Shown here piece by piece: positions 34,856-44,712 of a DNA stretch of 64,000 nucleotides. The notes under the pieces are model-generated. The model made no database searches, had not been told where the DNA came from, and was given only the letters and a program-made list of their open reading frames with translations. Location: positions 1 through 64,000 of the forward strand of contig JAFWIX010000001.1 in assembly GCA_017514665.1 (NCBI GenBank). The letters are read 5' to 3'. Made by a program: the position numbers and the translations under genes. Within the stretch, counting starts at the first letter, position 1. Every line of letters begins with the position of its first letter. The stretch comes from Candidatus Saccharimonadota bacterium. GTDB taxonomy: Bacteria > Patescibacteriota > Saccharimonadia > Saccharimonadales > Saccharimonadaceae.

Positions 34856-37296
34856 TATACTTCCCCCCAGTTATCTCCCACCTTTACCTCTACCATCAAC
34901 TTCACATTAAGCTCTGGCGCCACATTCTCCATTTCTTTTACCAATATCTTCTTCACTTCCGTCACCAATCCTTCGCCACACTCCACCATCAAAGAATCGT
35001 GCACCTGCAACACCAGTTTTGCCCCTTCCGGCAACGCCTTATCAACTCTAATCATCGCTCGCTTCATCAAATCGGCCTCTGTTCCCTGAATTGGCATATT
35101 CTGCGCGGCTCGTTCCGCACCGGTTCTAATCAAGAAATTCGGCGATTTCACATCCGGCGTCGGGCGTTTTCTACCAAAATAAGTCTCCACATATCCTTGT
35201 TCACGCGCCTGTTTCAAAATTTTCTCCAAATATTCCTTAATTGGACGTCTCAACTCAAAATATTTATCGATAAACTTTTTTGCTTCTCCGATATTCATCC
35301 CCGTCGCATCCGCCAAACCTTTAGCGCTCATTCCATAAAGCACTCCAAAATTCACCACCTTGGCGGCCCTGCGTTGCTGTTTTGTCACTTTATCCATCGG
35401 CACTTTAAACACTTCCGCCGCTGTCTTAGTATGAATATCAATTCCGGCATTGAAGTCATCCAGCAACTTTTGGTCACCCGCCAACACCGCCGCCAACCTC
35501 AATTCAAATTGTGAATAGTCTGCCGACACCAATTTTTTGCCCTTCGGCACTACAAAGCCAGTCCTAATGCGTTTCCCTTCCTCTGTCCTAACCGGAATAT
35601 TCTGCAAATTCGGATTCAAACTCGAAAGTCTCCCGGTCGCCGTCACATTTTGCGTAAAGGTCGTGTGGATTCTTCCCTCGTCATCTGTCAAACCCGGAAA
35701 CGGCGAAATGTAGGTTGACAGTAGTTTCGCCACTTCACGGTATTCCATAATCAAAGTAATAATTGCATGATGATTCTTCAGTTTTGCCAACTCTTTCGCC
35801 CCTGTTGAGTAGCCTCGCTGAGTTTTCTTGATTCCCTTAGTTGGCAACTCCAACCTGTCAAACAACACTTCCGACAGTTGCAAAGGTGAATTGATATTAA
35901 ACTGTCCGCCCGCCAAAGCCCAAATTTCCTGTTCAATTTTCCCTATTTGCTGTTCAAATTCTTTTTTTAGCTGCGCAAAATAGGCCTTATCTATCAACAT
36001 TCCTTGTTCTTCCATCTTGTAAAGCACTGGTATCAGTGGTAAATCAAACTCTGTCAAAATTTTTGCCAACTTTGGTTGCTGTTCAAATTCCCGTTGTTGC
36101 CTCTGGTATTCTGTCAATTTTTCCTTTTCTAAATGCTCCTCTTTTCTCTCTAGCGGGTTCAGCAAGAAACTACCTTGTTTCAAATCCCAAAACTCCGCTC
36201 CCGCCAGAATCTTCTTCGCTATCGCTTCGTCTTTATGCATCTCCCCCTTCACATCCCACTCGATGATAGAGCTAATGGAAGTTGCATCTAATAGTTCTCG
36301 ACTCTTTGCGCTCGACTGGGAAGCTTCACCAGATGATTCGAGGTATTTTGCGCCCGACGGGGAGCGCAATATAGCGAACGAGGCCTGTGACGACAGGCCC
36401 GAGTGAGCGTGCCGAGAATCATTTGGTGAAGCTTCCTTATCCAGCCCAAATCGTCGTATTAGCGATCTAAATTCCAGCTTTTCCAGCGCTTCTTTTGTCG
36501 CCGCTGGATTGTATTCAAACTCCGGCACTTCCTCTAGTTTCACCGGCGCATCCTCCATAATCTTTGCTAATTTATACGACAAATACGCGCTATCTTTACC
36601 AGCTATCAACTTATCCTTCACTGAGCCTTTGATTTTATCTATATGCTCATAAATTCCATCTAAGCTACCGTATTCATTCAATAATTTCGCTGCACCCTTC
36701 TCGCCAATTCCCGGCACGCCAGGAATATTGTCCGAAGCATCACCCTTCAGTGCTTTGAGGTCCAAAAATTGCGACTTTTTAATTCCATATTTCGCTTCTA
36801 CTGCTGACACGTCAAGTTCTTCCAGCTTGCTAAAGCCCTTCAAAATTCGGTACATCTTTGTGTTTTCGTCCACGATCTGCAGCATATCCAAATCAGACGA
36901 GATAATATAAGTCTCCCACTCCAATGCATCGTCGGCTTGCTTAGCTAACGCGCCAATGATGTCGTCTGCTTCATACTCATCACACTCGACAAAATCCCAG
37001 CCCAGGCCACTTACCAATTCTATCAACAGTGGTATCTGCGCGTAAAAATCTTCACCTGGTTTCACTCGTCCAGCCTTATATTCCGAATACAGTTCCTTGC
37101 GTTTTGCAGTTGAACTTTTGGAATCCCACGCCACCACTACTCTATCCGGCTGCAAATCTTTTACAATTTCCATCGCAATCGCTGCAAATCCGTACACGCC
37201 ACCAGTTGGCGTACCATCCGCGAGCGATAAATTTCCCATCGCATAATACCCCCTATAGAATACCGACTTCCCGTCAATTATGACTAATCGTTTCAT
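34855..37296 (-). CDS. polA: DNA polymerase I, proofreading domain degenerate, with in-frame palindromic insertion
   Basis: An 813-residue Pol I. The 5' nuclease domain (residues 1-~285) is intact, with DASDNIPGVPGIGEKGAAKLL. The polymerase domain (~415-813) has VSADYSQFELRLAA, KVVNFGVLYGMSAKGLA and QVHDSLMVE. The region between them is short and lacks the DEDD 3'-5' exonuclease motifs, so it is unlikely to proofread. Residues ~288-326 are Ser/Ala-rich and encoded by a 117-bp palindromic insertion. TATACT (37303-37308) ends 6 nt before ATG, suggesting a leaderless start. Confidence 0.94.
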   Translation of the reverse strand: MKRLVIIDGKSVFYRGYYAMGNLSLADGTPTGGVYGFAAIAMEIVKDLQPDRVVVAWDSKSSTAKRKELYSEYKAGRVKPGEDFYAQIPLLIELVSGLGWDFVECDEYEADDIIGALAKQADDALEWETYIISSDLDMLQIVDENTKMYRILKGFSKLEELDVSAVEAKYGIKKSQFLDLKALKGDASDNIPGVPGIGEKGAAKLLNEYGSLDGIYEHIDKIKGSVKDKLIAGKDSAYLSYKLAKIMEDAPVKLEEVPEFEYNPAATKEALEKLEFRSLIRRFGLDKEASPNDSRHAHSGLSSQASFAILRSPSGAKYLESSGEASQSSAKSRELLDATSISSIIEWDVKGEMHKDEAIAKKILAGAEFWDLKQGSFLLNPLERKEEHLEKEKLTEYQRQQREFEQQPKLAKILTEFDLPLIPVLYKMEEQGMLIDKAYFAQLKKEFEQQIGKIEQEIWALAGGQFNINSPLQLSEVLFDRLELPTKGIKKTQRGYSTGAKELAKLKNHHAIITLIMEYREVAKLLSTYISPFPGLTDDEGRIHTTFTQNVTATGRLSSLNPNLQNIPVRTEEGKRIRTGFVVPKGKKLVSADYSQFELRLAAVLAGDQKLLDDFNAGIDIHTKTAAEVFKVPMDKVTKQQRRAAKVVNFGVLYGMSAKGLADATGMNIGEAKKFIDKYFELRRPIKEYLEKILKQAREQGYVETYFGRKRPTPDVKSPNFLIRTGAERAAQNMPIQGTEADLMKRAMIRVDKALPEGAKLVLQVHDSLMVECGEGLVTEVKKILVKEMENVAPELNVKLMVEVKVGDNWGEV
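36319..36435. repeat. 117-bp palindromic element inserted in frame in polA
   Basis: The arms at 36319-36339 and 36415-36435 are inverted repeats identical at 20 of 21 positions (for example GAAGCTTCACCA and TGGTGAAGCTTC). Between them are two further hairpins, TTGCGC/GCGCAA (36348-36369) and GGCCTGT/ACAGGCC (36382-36399). The length is 39 codons and the reading frame stays open. A partial copy of the inner motif (TTTGCGCTCGACTGGGAAGC) lies just outside the left arm. The design recalls Rickettsia palindromic elements, but no sequence relation is claimed. Confidence 0.75.
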
Positions 37297-37311
37297 ACTT
37301 CTAGTATATCA

Positions 37312-37872
37312 CTAGAACTCAATCTCTTGCAAAATTTCCTCTATGCGAGCATGCAAATCTTTTACTGTACCATTATTCAAAGCGTAATAATCTGCCATCG
37401 CAATCGGACCGCCCTTTTCGATATTTTCAATTTCGGTACGATCGCGTTCTTGAATTTCCTCCGTGTTAAACGGTCGCTCTTTTCTTATGCTTACTCTCTT
37501 GTGTCGTAAATGTTTGTCCACCACTACGCCTAAGAACGTAATCTCTCCCGGGAATTCATGCTTCAAAGTCACATACTCCGTCCAGGAATACACTCCGTCT
37601 AACACTATACGTTTTTGCCCAGCTTCTATCAAATCGTGCACTTCTTCTATGACTTGTTTCACCACCCAATCGTTACCTTCGGTTCCTCTAATCATCTCAC
37701 GAAACTCACGTTCACTTTCCGCTGTTCGCTCAATCCCACGTTTTTCCATTTCCTTCAAAATCATCCCACCAAAATACACCTTAGGGAAACCTTTTTCCGT
37801 CAGATAATCCACCACTATTGATTTGCCGCTGCCGCTCATCCCCACTACGGCTAAAATTTTTACATCTTTCAT
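37312..37872 (-). CDS. P-loop kinase of the UPF0200/dephospho-CoA kinase-like group
   Basis: A 186-residue nucleotide kinase-like protein: P-loop VGMSGSGKS (residues ~9-17), RGTEGNDWVVKQVIEEV, VLDGVYSWTEY and a lid-like arginine-rich segment (RHKRVSIRKERPFNTEEI). Similar proteins in archaea and CPR are called UPF0200; substrate unknown. ATG 37872 is chosen because TATACT (37879-37884) ends 6 nt upstream; the longer frame to 37905 enters the neighbouring gene. Confidence 0.75.
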   Translation of the reverse strand: MKDVKILAVVGMSGSGKSIVVDYLTEKGFPKVYFGGMILKEMEKRGIERTAESEREFREMIRGTEGNDWVVKQVIEEVHDLIEAGQKRIVLDGVYSWTEYVTLKHEFPGEITFLGVVVDKHLRHKRVSIRKERPFNTEEIQERDRTEIENIEKGGPIAMADYYALNNGTVKDLHARIEEILQEIEF

Positions 37873-38774
37873 GCTTTTAGTATAACACGAACTGGGTTTT
37901 CGCACTTTCTAATCTCAATCTTTTTCACATTTTTGAGTCGCTGATACTCCCCCTCCGCCTGGATTTCCAGTTCATTCTCACCAACAAACTCTAGTACATC
38001 GCCATTAGACGATTCCACTGGCACTTTCGCTAAAATACTTCGCATCATAAACCAAACTAAAGACCAAAAGCCCGCCAAATTCTCACATCGCACGCCAAAT
38101 TTCTTCGCATCACTATAATATTGCCCTCCACGCATCATTTTAGCCATTGTTTTTCCGTTCACTGTCAAATAATCTGTCATTCCTTCTACTTTTTTCCCAT
38201 TCAGTGTAAATGTTGGCAAAAATTCTCGCTTGCGATTCTTAAAATACCAATCCTTCAAAACCCATACCGAATACACTAACCGCTTCAGGCCTTTTTCTTC
38301 TCTCAATTTGTGTCGTATTTTTGGTACATCAAAGATTTTCGTCGACTCAGCAAACAATCCCATCGTCACATAACAAGCTGCATATCGCCAATGTTTACCG
38401 TCAATCTTCACCTCCAGTGGCCACAGCTTTCCTGTTTTACCGCCAACGATATCTTCTATAGTTTTTACCTTTAAAATCCCCGCTAGGTCATTAAAGTTTC
38501 CATAGGGTAAAGCTGCCAATTGAACACTTTTTTTACTCAAAATCGCCCCATTTAATCCAATTGTTGCTGTACCGTCACCACCCGCTGTAATCAAAATATC
38601 GTCGTCTTCCAGTAGCTTTGCTAGTACGCTCGCATTGTCGTCCACATTAGTTGGACGCACCTCATACTTACCCACCGTATAACCCTTCAACTCCCATACT
38701 TTATCCAGCACCTCTTGCTTAATTAGCGCCTGTTTCGACGACCTTGGATTATACACTAAAATTATTCGTTTCAT
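37869..38774 (-). CDS. Diacylglycerol/lipid kinase family protein
   Basis: A 301-residue protein of the DAGK/sphingosine kinase-like family. The N-terminal YNPRSSK and the nucleotide motif ITAGGDGTATIGLNG (~residues 62-76) followed by ALPYGNFNDLAG are characteristic. A C-terminal beta-rich domain follows. It would phosphorylate a lipid such as diacylglycerol or undecaprenol-type substrates; which one cannot be told. It starts 13 nt after rpoD and overlaps the next gene by 4 nt. Confidence 0.85.
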   Translation of the reverse strand: MKRIILVYNPRSSKQALIKQEVLDKVWELKGYTVGKYEVRPTNVDDNASVLAKLLEDDDILITAGGDGTATIGLNGAILSKKSVQLAALPYGNFNDLAGILKVKTIEDIVGGKTGKLWPLEVKIDGKHWRYAACYVTMGLFAESTKIFDVPKIRHKLREEKGLKRLVYSVWVLKDWYFKNRKREFLPTFTLNGKKVEGMTDYLTVNGKTMAKMMRGGQYYSDAKKFGVRCENLAGFWSLVWFMMRSILAKVPVESSNGDVLEFVGENELEIQAEGEYQRLKNVKKIEIRKCENPVRVILKA

Positions 38775-38787
38775 TTCAAAATCACAG

Positions 38788-39762
38788 TTATTTCAAAAAT
38801 TCGTGCAATTTCTTGATGTCTTTGTGCTTGCGCAATTTAGACAAAGCCTTAGCTTCAATCTGGCGGATACGCTCCCTTGTCACTGAAAATTCATTACCAA
38901 CTTCTTCTAGAGTGTGTGGTTTGCCGCCACCAATACCAAAACGCATCTTCACAATCTTCTGTTCGCGTTCTGATAAAGTCGACAAAATCCCTGCCAATTT
39001 TTCTTTCAAAATCTGGTTTGCCGCTGCATCTTCTGGCGTAATTCTCTCTTCGTCTTCCACGAAATCACCCAGCACCGAGTCTTCGTCGTCGCTATCACGC
39101 CCCACCGAAGCATCGAGCGATGCAATATCTTGCTTAATCTTCATCACGTAGTCGACTTTTTCTGGCTCCATCTTCATCTCTTTGGCAATTTCTTCTACAG
39201 TCGGCTCACGGTTCAATTCTTGGGTCAATTTACGAGTTACTCTCAGCACTTTGTTAATCGTTTCCACCATATGTACTGGGATGCGAATCGTTCTCGCTTG
39301 ATCAGCAATCGCCCTAGTAATCGCCTGGCGAATCCACCAAGTCGCATAGGTCGAGAACTTAAAGCCTTTGTCCGGATCGAATTTTTCTACCGCTCTCAAA
39401 AGTCCTGTGTTTCCCTCTTGAATTAAATCCAAGAAGTCTAGCCCCCTACCACTATAACGTTTCGCTACCGATACCACTAGGCGCATATTCGACTCGGCTA
39501 ATTTATCCTTGGCTTTCTTGTCGCCATTCTTGGCCTTTTCTGCCAATTCCATCTCTTCTTCTGGTGTTAACAGTGGCACGCGACCAATCTCGCGCAAATA
39601 CAATCTCACTGAATCATCCGCAAATGCATCTACATTTTCGGCAGTAATTTCTAAATCTTCACTCGATAAATCTTCTTCAGCTGCCAAATCACCATTGTCT
39701 GGTTCATCTGACTCAATCACTACATTTTTGTGCTTCAAAATATCGTCTTCGTCAACTTTCAT
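38788..39762 (-). CDS. rpoD: Primary sigma factor (sigma-70)
   Basis: A 324-residue group 1 sigma factor without region 1.1. Region 1.2 is [16 protein letters not shown], region 2 includes [29 protein letters not shown] (core and -10 binding), region 3 has [15 protein letters not shown], and region 4.2 ends [19 protein letters not shown]. Its consensus fits the TTGACA/TATAAT promoters seen throughout. TATAAT (39771-39776) ends 8 nt before ATG. dnaG lies upstream, so the rpsU-dnaG-rpoD macromolecular synthesis arrangement is partly preserved. Confidence 0.97.
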   Translation of the reverse strand: MKVDEDDILKHKNVVIESDEPDNGDLAAEEDLSSEDLEITAENVDAFADDSVRLYLREIGRVPLLTPEEEMELAEKAKNGDKKAKDKLAESNMRLVVSVAKRYSGRGLDFLDLIQEGNTGLLRAVEKFDPDKGFKFSTYATWWIRQAITRAIADQARTIRIPVHMVETINKVLRVTRKLTQELNREPTVEEIAKEMKMEPEKVDYVMKIKQDIASLDASVGRDSDDEDSVLGDFVEDEERITPEDAAANQILKEKLAGILSTLSEREQKIVKMRFGIGGGKPHTLEEVGNEFSVTRERIRQIEAKALSKLRKHKDIKKLHEFLK

Positions 39763-39804
39763 TACCCACCATTATAATAGCTTTTGCTAAAAAAAGCAAA
39801 CCTT

Positions 39805-41415
39805 TTATTTCCTCTTTTGGATCTTCGTAATTTCTTGTAATATTTTGTCAGTTAATTTCTCGTCACCCTCAGCTTGTTCTAATTTTTTGTTTAGCTCCAT
39901 AATCTTCGCTTTTTTCTCATACTCTACTAATCTTTTCTTTAATTCTTCGGCTTCTTTTGCCAATGCTTCCTTTTTCCAGTCTCCATATTTTTTTGTAAAA
40001 ATTAGCTCTAACTCCGCCAACTTAGTTTCGTCTTCAGGTAAATCAATCCCTTTAACATCAACGCCACCGTATACCACCAAAGCCGATAAATTATCTTCTA
40101 GCGCTCTCATTTGGCTACTTTTACTATCACTTTTCACTTTTTTCAAAAATCTTCTCTGTTTTTTATCATGCGTTTTCTTGTTAAGCAAGTCTTCTACTGT
40201 TACACCCAACTTATCTGCCACTAATTGCTCGTAATGCTTTCTCTCCACCGCATCACCCAAATATCCAATCACTCGCATTGCCATGTCTGAATATTCACGT
40301 TTACCATCCCCACTATTTAAGTCCAGCTTTTGCCCATATTCCTGCAATAACCATTCTACCGCCGGCATCTTATTCTGCACTGCTTCCTGCCACAATTTCG
40401 GGTCTTTTTGGATTAGTTCGTCCGGGTCTTTCGCATCACCATACCCCGAAATTACCGACAAATTTATCCCCATATCTCCCGCCAACATAATCGCTCGCTC
40501 AGTCGCTTTCACGCCTGCTTCGTCGCCGTCATAAGCCAATCTTATATCATTAGTTAGTCGCGACAGCATCTTCAGATGTTTCTCCGTCATTGCTGTTCCG
40601 CTTGTCGCCACTGCTTCTTTTACGCCCGCCTGGTGCGACGAAATCACATCCATATTCCCCTCCACTATCACCACAAAATCATTCTTTCTAATCACTTCTT
40701 TGGCTTGCGCTAGGCCAAAGATAAAACGTGACTTATTGAATAGTATCGTTTCTGGCGTATTCAAATATTTTGGTTCTGATTTATCCAACACTCGCGCCGT
40801 AAAGCCAATCACGCCATTCGTATCGATAAAAGGCACCATCATTCTCCCTCTAAACAAGTCCGTTTTGAAGCGGTTTAGCAGTCCCGCCACTTCTAATTCC
40901 TCTAATTTAAAACCTTTCTTTTCTAAAAACTCAATCAAAGCTTTTCCGGTCGCCGGTGCATAACCTATGCGAAAATCTTTCACCGTCTGTCGATTCAAGT
41001 TGCGTTTATAAAATACGTATTCACACACTTTTTTATTGCGCGATAAGCAAAATTGATAGTACTTAGTGGCATATTCCAGAGCTTCACTAGCGCGTTTCTT
41101 GCGTTCTGCTACCTTGGCGTCACCACCACTATATTTTTTCAGTTCCACTCCCGCTTGCGCCGCTAATTTTTCTAGAGCTTCCTTAAAAGTAATCCCTTCC
41201 ACTTCCATCACAAAAGTAAAGATGTCACCACCCTTATTAGCCGAAAAATCATGCCAAATCCCCTTTTCTGGTGACACCATAAAAGATGGTGTTTTATCGA
41301 CCCCCCAAGGACTACGACCCTTTAGGTTTCTACCAGCGCGCTTCAATTCTATATACTGCCCGACCACATCCTCTATCGCCAAACGCTCTCTGATTTCCTC
41401 CTTCACGTCATTCAT
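39805..41415 (-). CDS. dnaG: DNA primase without zinc-binding residues
   Basis: A 536-residue DnaG that makes replication primers. The N-terminal domain aligns with the CHC2 zinc-binding fold (KGRSPWGVDKTPSFMVSP and GIWHDFSANKGGDIFTFV), but all Cys/His ligands are replaced (CPFH by SPWG; CFGCG by DFSAN). The TOPRIM catalytic core is intact: VIVEGNMDVISSHQAG and IRLAYDGDEAGVKA. The C terminus is Lys/Glu-rich and shorter than a full helicase-binding domain. TATACT (41422-41427) ends 6 nt before ATG. Confidence 0.93.
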   Translation of the reverse strand: MNDVKEEIRERLAIEDVVGQYIELKRAGRNLKGRSPWGVDKTPSFMVSPEKGIWHDFSANKGGDIFTFVMEVEGITFKEALEKLAAQAGVELKKYSGGDAKVAERKKRASEALEYATKYYQFCLSRNKKVCEYVFYKRNLNRQTVKDFRIGYAPATGKALIEFLEKKGFKLEELEVAGLLNRFKTDLFRGRMMVPFIDTNGVIGFTARVLDKSEPKYLNTPETILFNKSRFIFGLAQAKEVIRKNDFVVIVEGNMDVISSHQAGVKEAVATSGTAMTEKHLKMLSRLTNDIRLAYDGDEAGVKATERAIMLAGDMGINLSVISGYGDAKDPDELIQKDPKLWQEAVQNKMPAVEWLLQEYGQKLDLNSGDGKREYSDMAMRVIGYLGDAVERKHYEQLVADKLGVTVEDLLNKKTHDKKQRRFLKKVKSDSKSSQMRALEDNLSALVVYGGVDVKGIDLPEDETKLAELELIFTKKYGDWKKEALAKEAEELKKRLVEYEKKAKIMELNKKLEQAEGDEKLTDKILQEITKIQKRK

Positions 41416-41456
41416 AATCCTAGTATATCATATCGACTTGTGCTATAATAATGCTT

Positions 41457-42083
41457 ATGGATGGACAAGATTACTTAGATCAAATTTCCGCGACTACCGC
41501 CCCTAGCGGTCCAGCTTCTAAATTTGATCTCAAAAACATTATGTCGTCTAAACTCTTTCGTATTATTGGAGCCAGTGTCATCCTTCTCATTCTCCTTATT
41601 ATTGTTGGTAATATTCTCAGCAGCGCTGCTAATAAGGGTCGCAACCTCGCCGAACAACTTGAGGTCCGCCTCACCAATCTTACTGCTATGTTAGACGAAG
41701 ATTGCAATACGTATCTCAAAGATGCCAATTTACGTTCATACAATTCCTCTCTCTCCGGCATTCTAAAAAATACCGACACTCAACTCACAGAATATCTAAC
41801 CGAAGCTTATGATTTCACCACCAAAAACATCCCTGCGGGCATCCAAGAAGAAGAAACTGATTATATTGAAGCGTTAAAAGCCGAACTCGAAGAAGCCCGT
41901 CTCAATGGTCTCTATGATCGCACCTACATTAATTCCATATCTACTGAAATCAACCTTATCATCGCACTCGAAGAAAATATCCTTGAACGTATCAGTAGCG
42001 AAAAGCTTATTGATATTCTAGAGCAATCTATTTCTAGCTTAACTTCTATTCTAGAAAGTTACGAAAACTTTAATAATTCCTGA
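41457..42083 (+). CDS. Single-pass membrane protein, unknown function
   Basis: A 208-residue protein with a transmembrane helix near residues 37-58 (IIGASVILLILLIIVGNIL) and a mostly helical, acidic outside or periplasm-like domain containing no cysteine motif beyond one Cys. ATG 41457 is 7 nt after TATAAT (41444-41449); the ATG at 41451 is too close to the -10. Divergent from dnaG and 23 nt upstream of mscL. Confidence 0.6.
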   Translation: MDGQDYLDQISATTAPSGPASKFDLKNIMSSKLFRIIGASVILLILLIIVGNILSSAANKGRNLAEQLEVRLTNLTAMLDEDCNTYLKDANLRSYNSSLSGILKNTDTQLTEYLTEAYDFTTKNIPAGIQEEETDYIEALKAELEEARLNGLYDRTYINSISTEINLIIALEENILERISSEKLIDILEQSISSLTSILESYENFNNS

Positions 42084-42106
42084 AAATATGATATAATATC
42101 CTCATT

Positions 42107-42601
42107 ATGGATAAAGAAGAAATTAAGAAACGCTTAGACAAGCAGCGCGCTAAGCAGACTGCTACTGTCAAAAAAGTCAAGAATAACAAATTTTTAAATG
42201 AATTCAAAGAATTCATCAACCGCGGCAGCGTGATTGACTTAGCCGTAGGTATCGTCGTAGGCGGCGCTTTTACCTCTATTGTTAACTCTTTAGTTAACGA
42301 TATTTTAATGCCTCTTATTGGTATTGTCTTAGGTGGTATTGATTTTTCTACTCTATCGATCACCGTACCAAACATCATGGACGAAGGTTCTTCTGTCACC
42401 TTAGCCTATGGTAATTTCATTCAAGCTATTATTAACTTCCTCATTATTGCCTTCTCTATCTTTATTCTAATTCGCTTTATCAACCGCACTAAAAACGCCG
42501 TTGTTAAGAAGAAAGAAGAAGCCGAAGAGAAACGCGAAAAAGAAGAGCTTGTTCTGCTTCGCGAAATTGCCGAAGAGCTCAAAAAAGCTAATAAAAAATA
42601 G
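42107..42601 (+). CDS. mscL: Large-conductance mechanosensitive channel
   Basis: A 164-residue MscL that opens under hypo-osmotic stress. After a ~30-residue basic extension comes the family core FLNEFKEFINRGSVIDLAVGIVVGGAFTSIVNSLVNDI, the periplasmic loop, TM2 and a C-terminal charged helix bundle (KKKEEAEEKREKEELVLL). The N-terminal extension is longer than usual. TATAAT (42092-42097) precedes the ATG by 9 nt. Confidence 0.94.
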   Translation: MDKEEIKKRLDKQRAKQTATVKKVKNNKFLNEFKEFINRGSVIDLAVGIVVGGAFTSIVNSLVNDILMPLIGIVLGGIDFSTLSITVPNIMDEGSSVTLAYGNFIQAIINFLIIAFSIFILIRFINRTKNAVVKKKEEAEEKREKEELVLLREIAEELKKANKK

Positions 42602-42614
42602 TTCCGCCTACTAA

Positions 42615-42647
42615 ATAACCCTGCCTTAAGGTAGGGTTATTTTTTTA
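42615..42647. terminator. Bidirectional terminator between mscL and the glycosyltransferase
   Basis: The stem ATAACCCTgCC/GGtAGGGTTAT has a TTAA loop and seven T on the plus side. It overlaps the stop codon of the converging gene. Confidence 0.88.
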
Positions 42648-44259
42648 CTATCTTACGCGTAACGTCAAAGTTCTCCATGTATTTACCTAAAAACAATCTA
42701 GTCTGTGAATAAAACGCCGCTGCACTCTGATACAAAATCGCCACAAACGGCATCAACACCCACTGCAACACCATCAATGCGGAACGTCCTTTCTTATAGC
42801 GTTCCGGGCGTTTGGGGAGCATCTTCATCGATGTTAAAATCGTCACGAGCAAACCAATCATCGCCACTGTCTGGATGATTCCTACTACCGATGGCAAATT
42901 ATAAGCCACTGCCGAACGTGCTCCCAGATTCATCAACATTGGCACCCAACCGCCAAACGCCACTACCGGCGCCATCACCGCCAACATCACATGTCCATCC
43001 AGTAATCTCACGAACTTCGTAAATAGTGGCCAAAATGGCATATTACGGTCTTTGCTAAACAACCTTACCCCTACATAGGCTACATCACTAGCTCCATAGT
43101 CCCAGCGTCTCAACTGCACAAACTGCGCTTTCAAAGCTTCCCATAGAGTTTCCCCCACTACCACGTCTTGATAAATCGGCACTCTAATTGGCAACACTTC
43201 ATAATCCCCATCAAAATAAAACAAGCTGCGCCAAAACTGATGGCCATCTTCCACGATCGTGCGCTTACTCCAGAAATTCATCCCTTTTAGTGCCGCTAGG
43301 GGTTGCGAATGCGAAGCAAAGTTTCTAATCGCATGTGGGCGCATCGTCGTAATAATATTAAAGAAAGAATTTGAAACTCCCACCACACGCATCGGCGCTG
43401 GTGCATCCCAAATATTATTCATAAATAGTGATACCGGTTGAAAACTCATGTGTTGACGATTATTGTTCACTACAAATTCATACGCTACATAATCCAAATA
43501 TGACTTACTTAATCTGTTATCACTATCTAGTGACGTGATAATTACGTTTTCTACTGGTATATTCTTCTTCTCAACATATTTAGTTAAAGCCTCACCCGCA
43601 CAAGTCAAGTTTGGGCCCTTTCCTTTTATCTCGCCCTTAATACCATCTGGGTGTTTCACTAGCAAAAATTCATAAAAAGTATCTTTAAATTGTTCCTTCA
43701 ACTTCTTAGCAGTCACCTCAATTTCCTCGCCACCACGCTCTTCGTATCCGAGCACAAAAATTATCCGTTTGTTGTCAAAAGTCGTCTCTGCCACTGCTTG
43801 AATCGAAGGCGCCAAGGTTTCCATTCCCTCGTTATAAGCCACCATTATTACTGCATGATAAACTTCTTTTGGGTCTGGATGATTGCCCTTATCAGCAATT
43901 GATAATAGCTTCAGGTTCTGTACATGTTGATCAAAATCGTAAGCTTCAGATTTTACACCATACAACCTCTCGTAAGCATCGTGCGGTTTTGTTAAATCAT
44001 TAAATCTGTTCGCCCAATCTACGCGTTGTGCCTTCTTGACAATCTTATACCCTTGTAAAGTACGATAGGCCGTCCCTACCGCTTTTACTAAAGTAGACGC
44101 AATAATCAGCAAAAGATAAATTGCACCAAGCAACGGATTAATAATTGATAAAACAAATAATAGTATCACCAACGAGTAACTCAGCATCGCTGGCAACATT
44201 TCAAAAAAACGGTATTTCTTGGTTCTTTTCCCTCTTGGGATTTCAATATCTTTACTCAT
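42637..44259 (-). CDS. Membrane glycosyltransferase, family 2, processive type
   Basis: A 540-residue glycosyltransferase. Two N-terminal membrane helices (residues ~20-60) are followed by a GT-A domain with VAYNEG, TSLDSDNRLS (the DxD site), EDGH and the QLRRW motif (QxxRW) typical of cellulose/hyaluronan synthase-like processive enzymes; two or three membrane helices end the protein. It probably makes an envelope polysaccharide or glycolipid; the sugar is unknown. A small membrane protein is encoded 0 nt upstream. Confidence 0.85.
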   Translation of the reverse strand: MSKDIEIPRGKRTKKYRFFEMLPAMLSYSLVILLFVLSIINPLLGAIYLLLIIASTLVKAVGTAYRTLQGYKIVKKAQRVDWANRFNDLTKPHDAYERLYGVKSEAYDFDQHVQNLKLLSIADKGNHPDPKEVYHAVIMVAYNEGMETLAPSIQAVAETTFDNKRIIFVLGYEERGGEEIEVTAKKLKEQFKDTFYEFLLVKHPDGIKGEIKGKGPNLTCAGEALTKYVEKKNIPVENVIITSLDSDNRLSKSYLDYVAYEFVVNNNRQHMSFQPVSLFMNNIWDAPAPMRVVGVSNSFFNIITTMRPHAIRNFASHSQPLAALKGMNFWSKRTIVEDGHQFWRSLFYFDGDYEVLPIRVPIYQDVVVGETLWEALKAQFVQLRRWDYGASDVAYVGVRLFSKDRNMPFWPLFTKFVRLLDGHVMLAVMAPVVAFGGWVPMLMNLGARSAVAYNLPSVVGIIQTVAMIGLLVTILTSMKMLPKRPERYKKGRSALMVLQWVLMPFVAILYQSAAAFYSQTRLFLGKYMENFDVTRKIVKK

Positions 44260-44622
44260 TTAGCCTTCTCCTAGAAGTCTAATCAGCACTATAAATGCTC
44301 CTATTAGCAAAAATATACTAGTGACTACCAATACTTTTGCTAGACCATCTCCCTTTTTACGAAAAACCTTTACTACTAATAAATTATGCAGTATCCCTAA
44401 GATAATTGCGAATATCGCAAATGCTAACATATTCACCCAATTACCAGTGCGATAACCGCCAATATCACCATAGCCTACATTAGTTACCGAGACATTAGGA
44501 TTCAACGTCACCAAGGTAGTGATAAAAAGCCCTAAACTACCCACAAAAAGCAGCGCCATCAACCACATCAAATCGTGATGTTTTTTTATGATTTCTTTCA
44601 AATTTTCTTTTATTTCTTCCAT
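44260..44622 (-). CDS. Small three-helix membrane protein upstream of the glycosyltransferase
   Basis: A 120-residue membrane protein with three hydrophobic segments (around residues 18-40, 64-84 and 96-118). No family is recognised. Its stop abuts the glycosyltransferase start, with AGGAGAAGGC as that gene's ribosome binding site, so it is probably an accessory subunit. Confidence 0.6.
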   Translation of the reverse strand: MEEIKENLKEIIKKHHDLMWLMALLFVGSLGLFITTLVTLNPNVSVTNVGYGDIGGYRTGNWVNMLAFAIFAIILGILHNLLVVKVFRKKGDGLAKVLVVTSIFLLIGAFIVLIRLLGEG

Positions 44623-44712
44623 ATAGGTATCTAAATTATACCAATTTTTTTACATATCGACAATATTGTAATGCCAAAATCAAATCAATATCAAAACCAG
44701 TTCTGATTAAAT

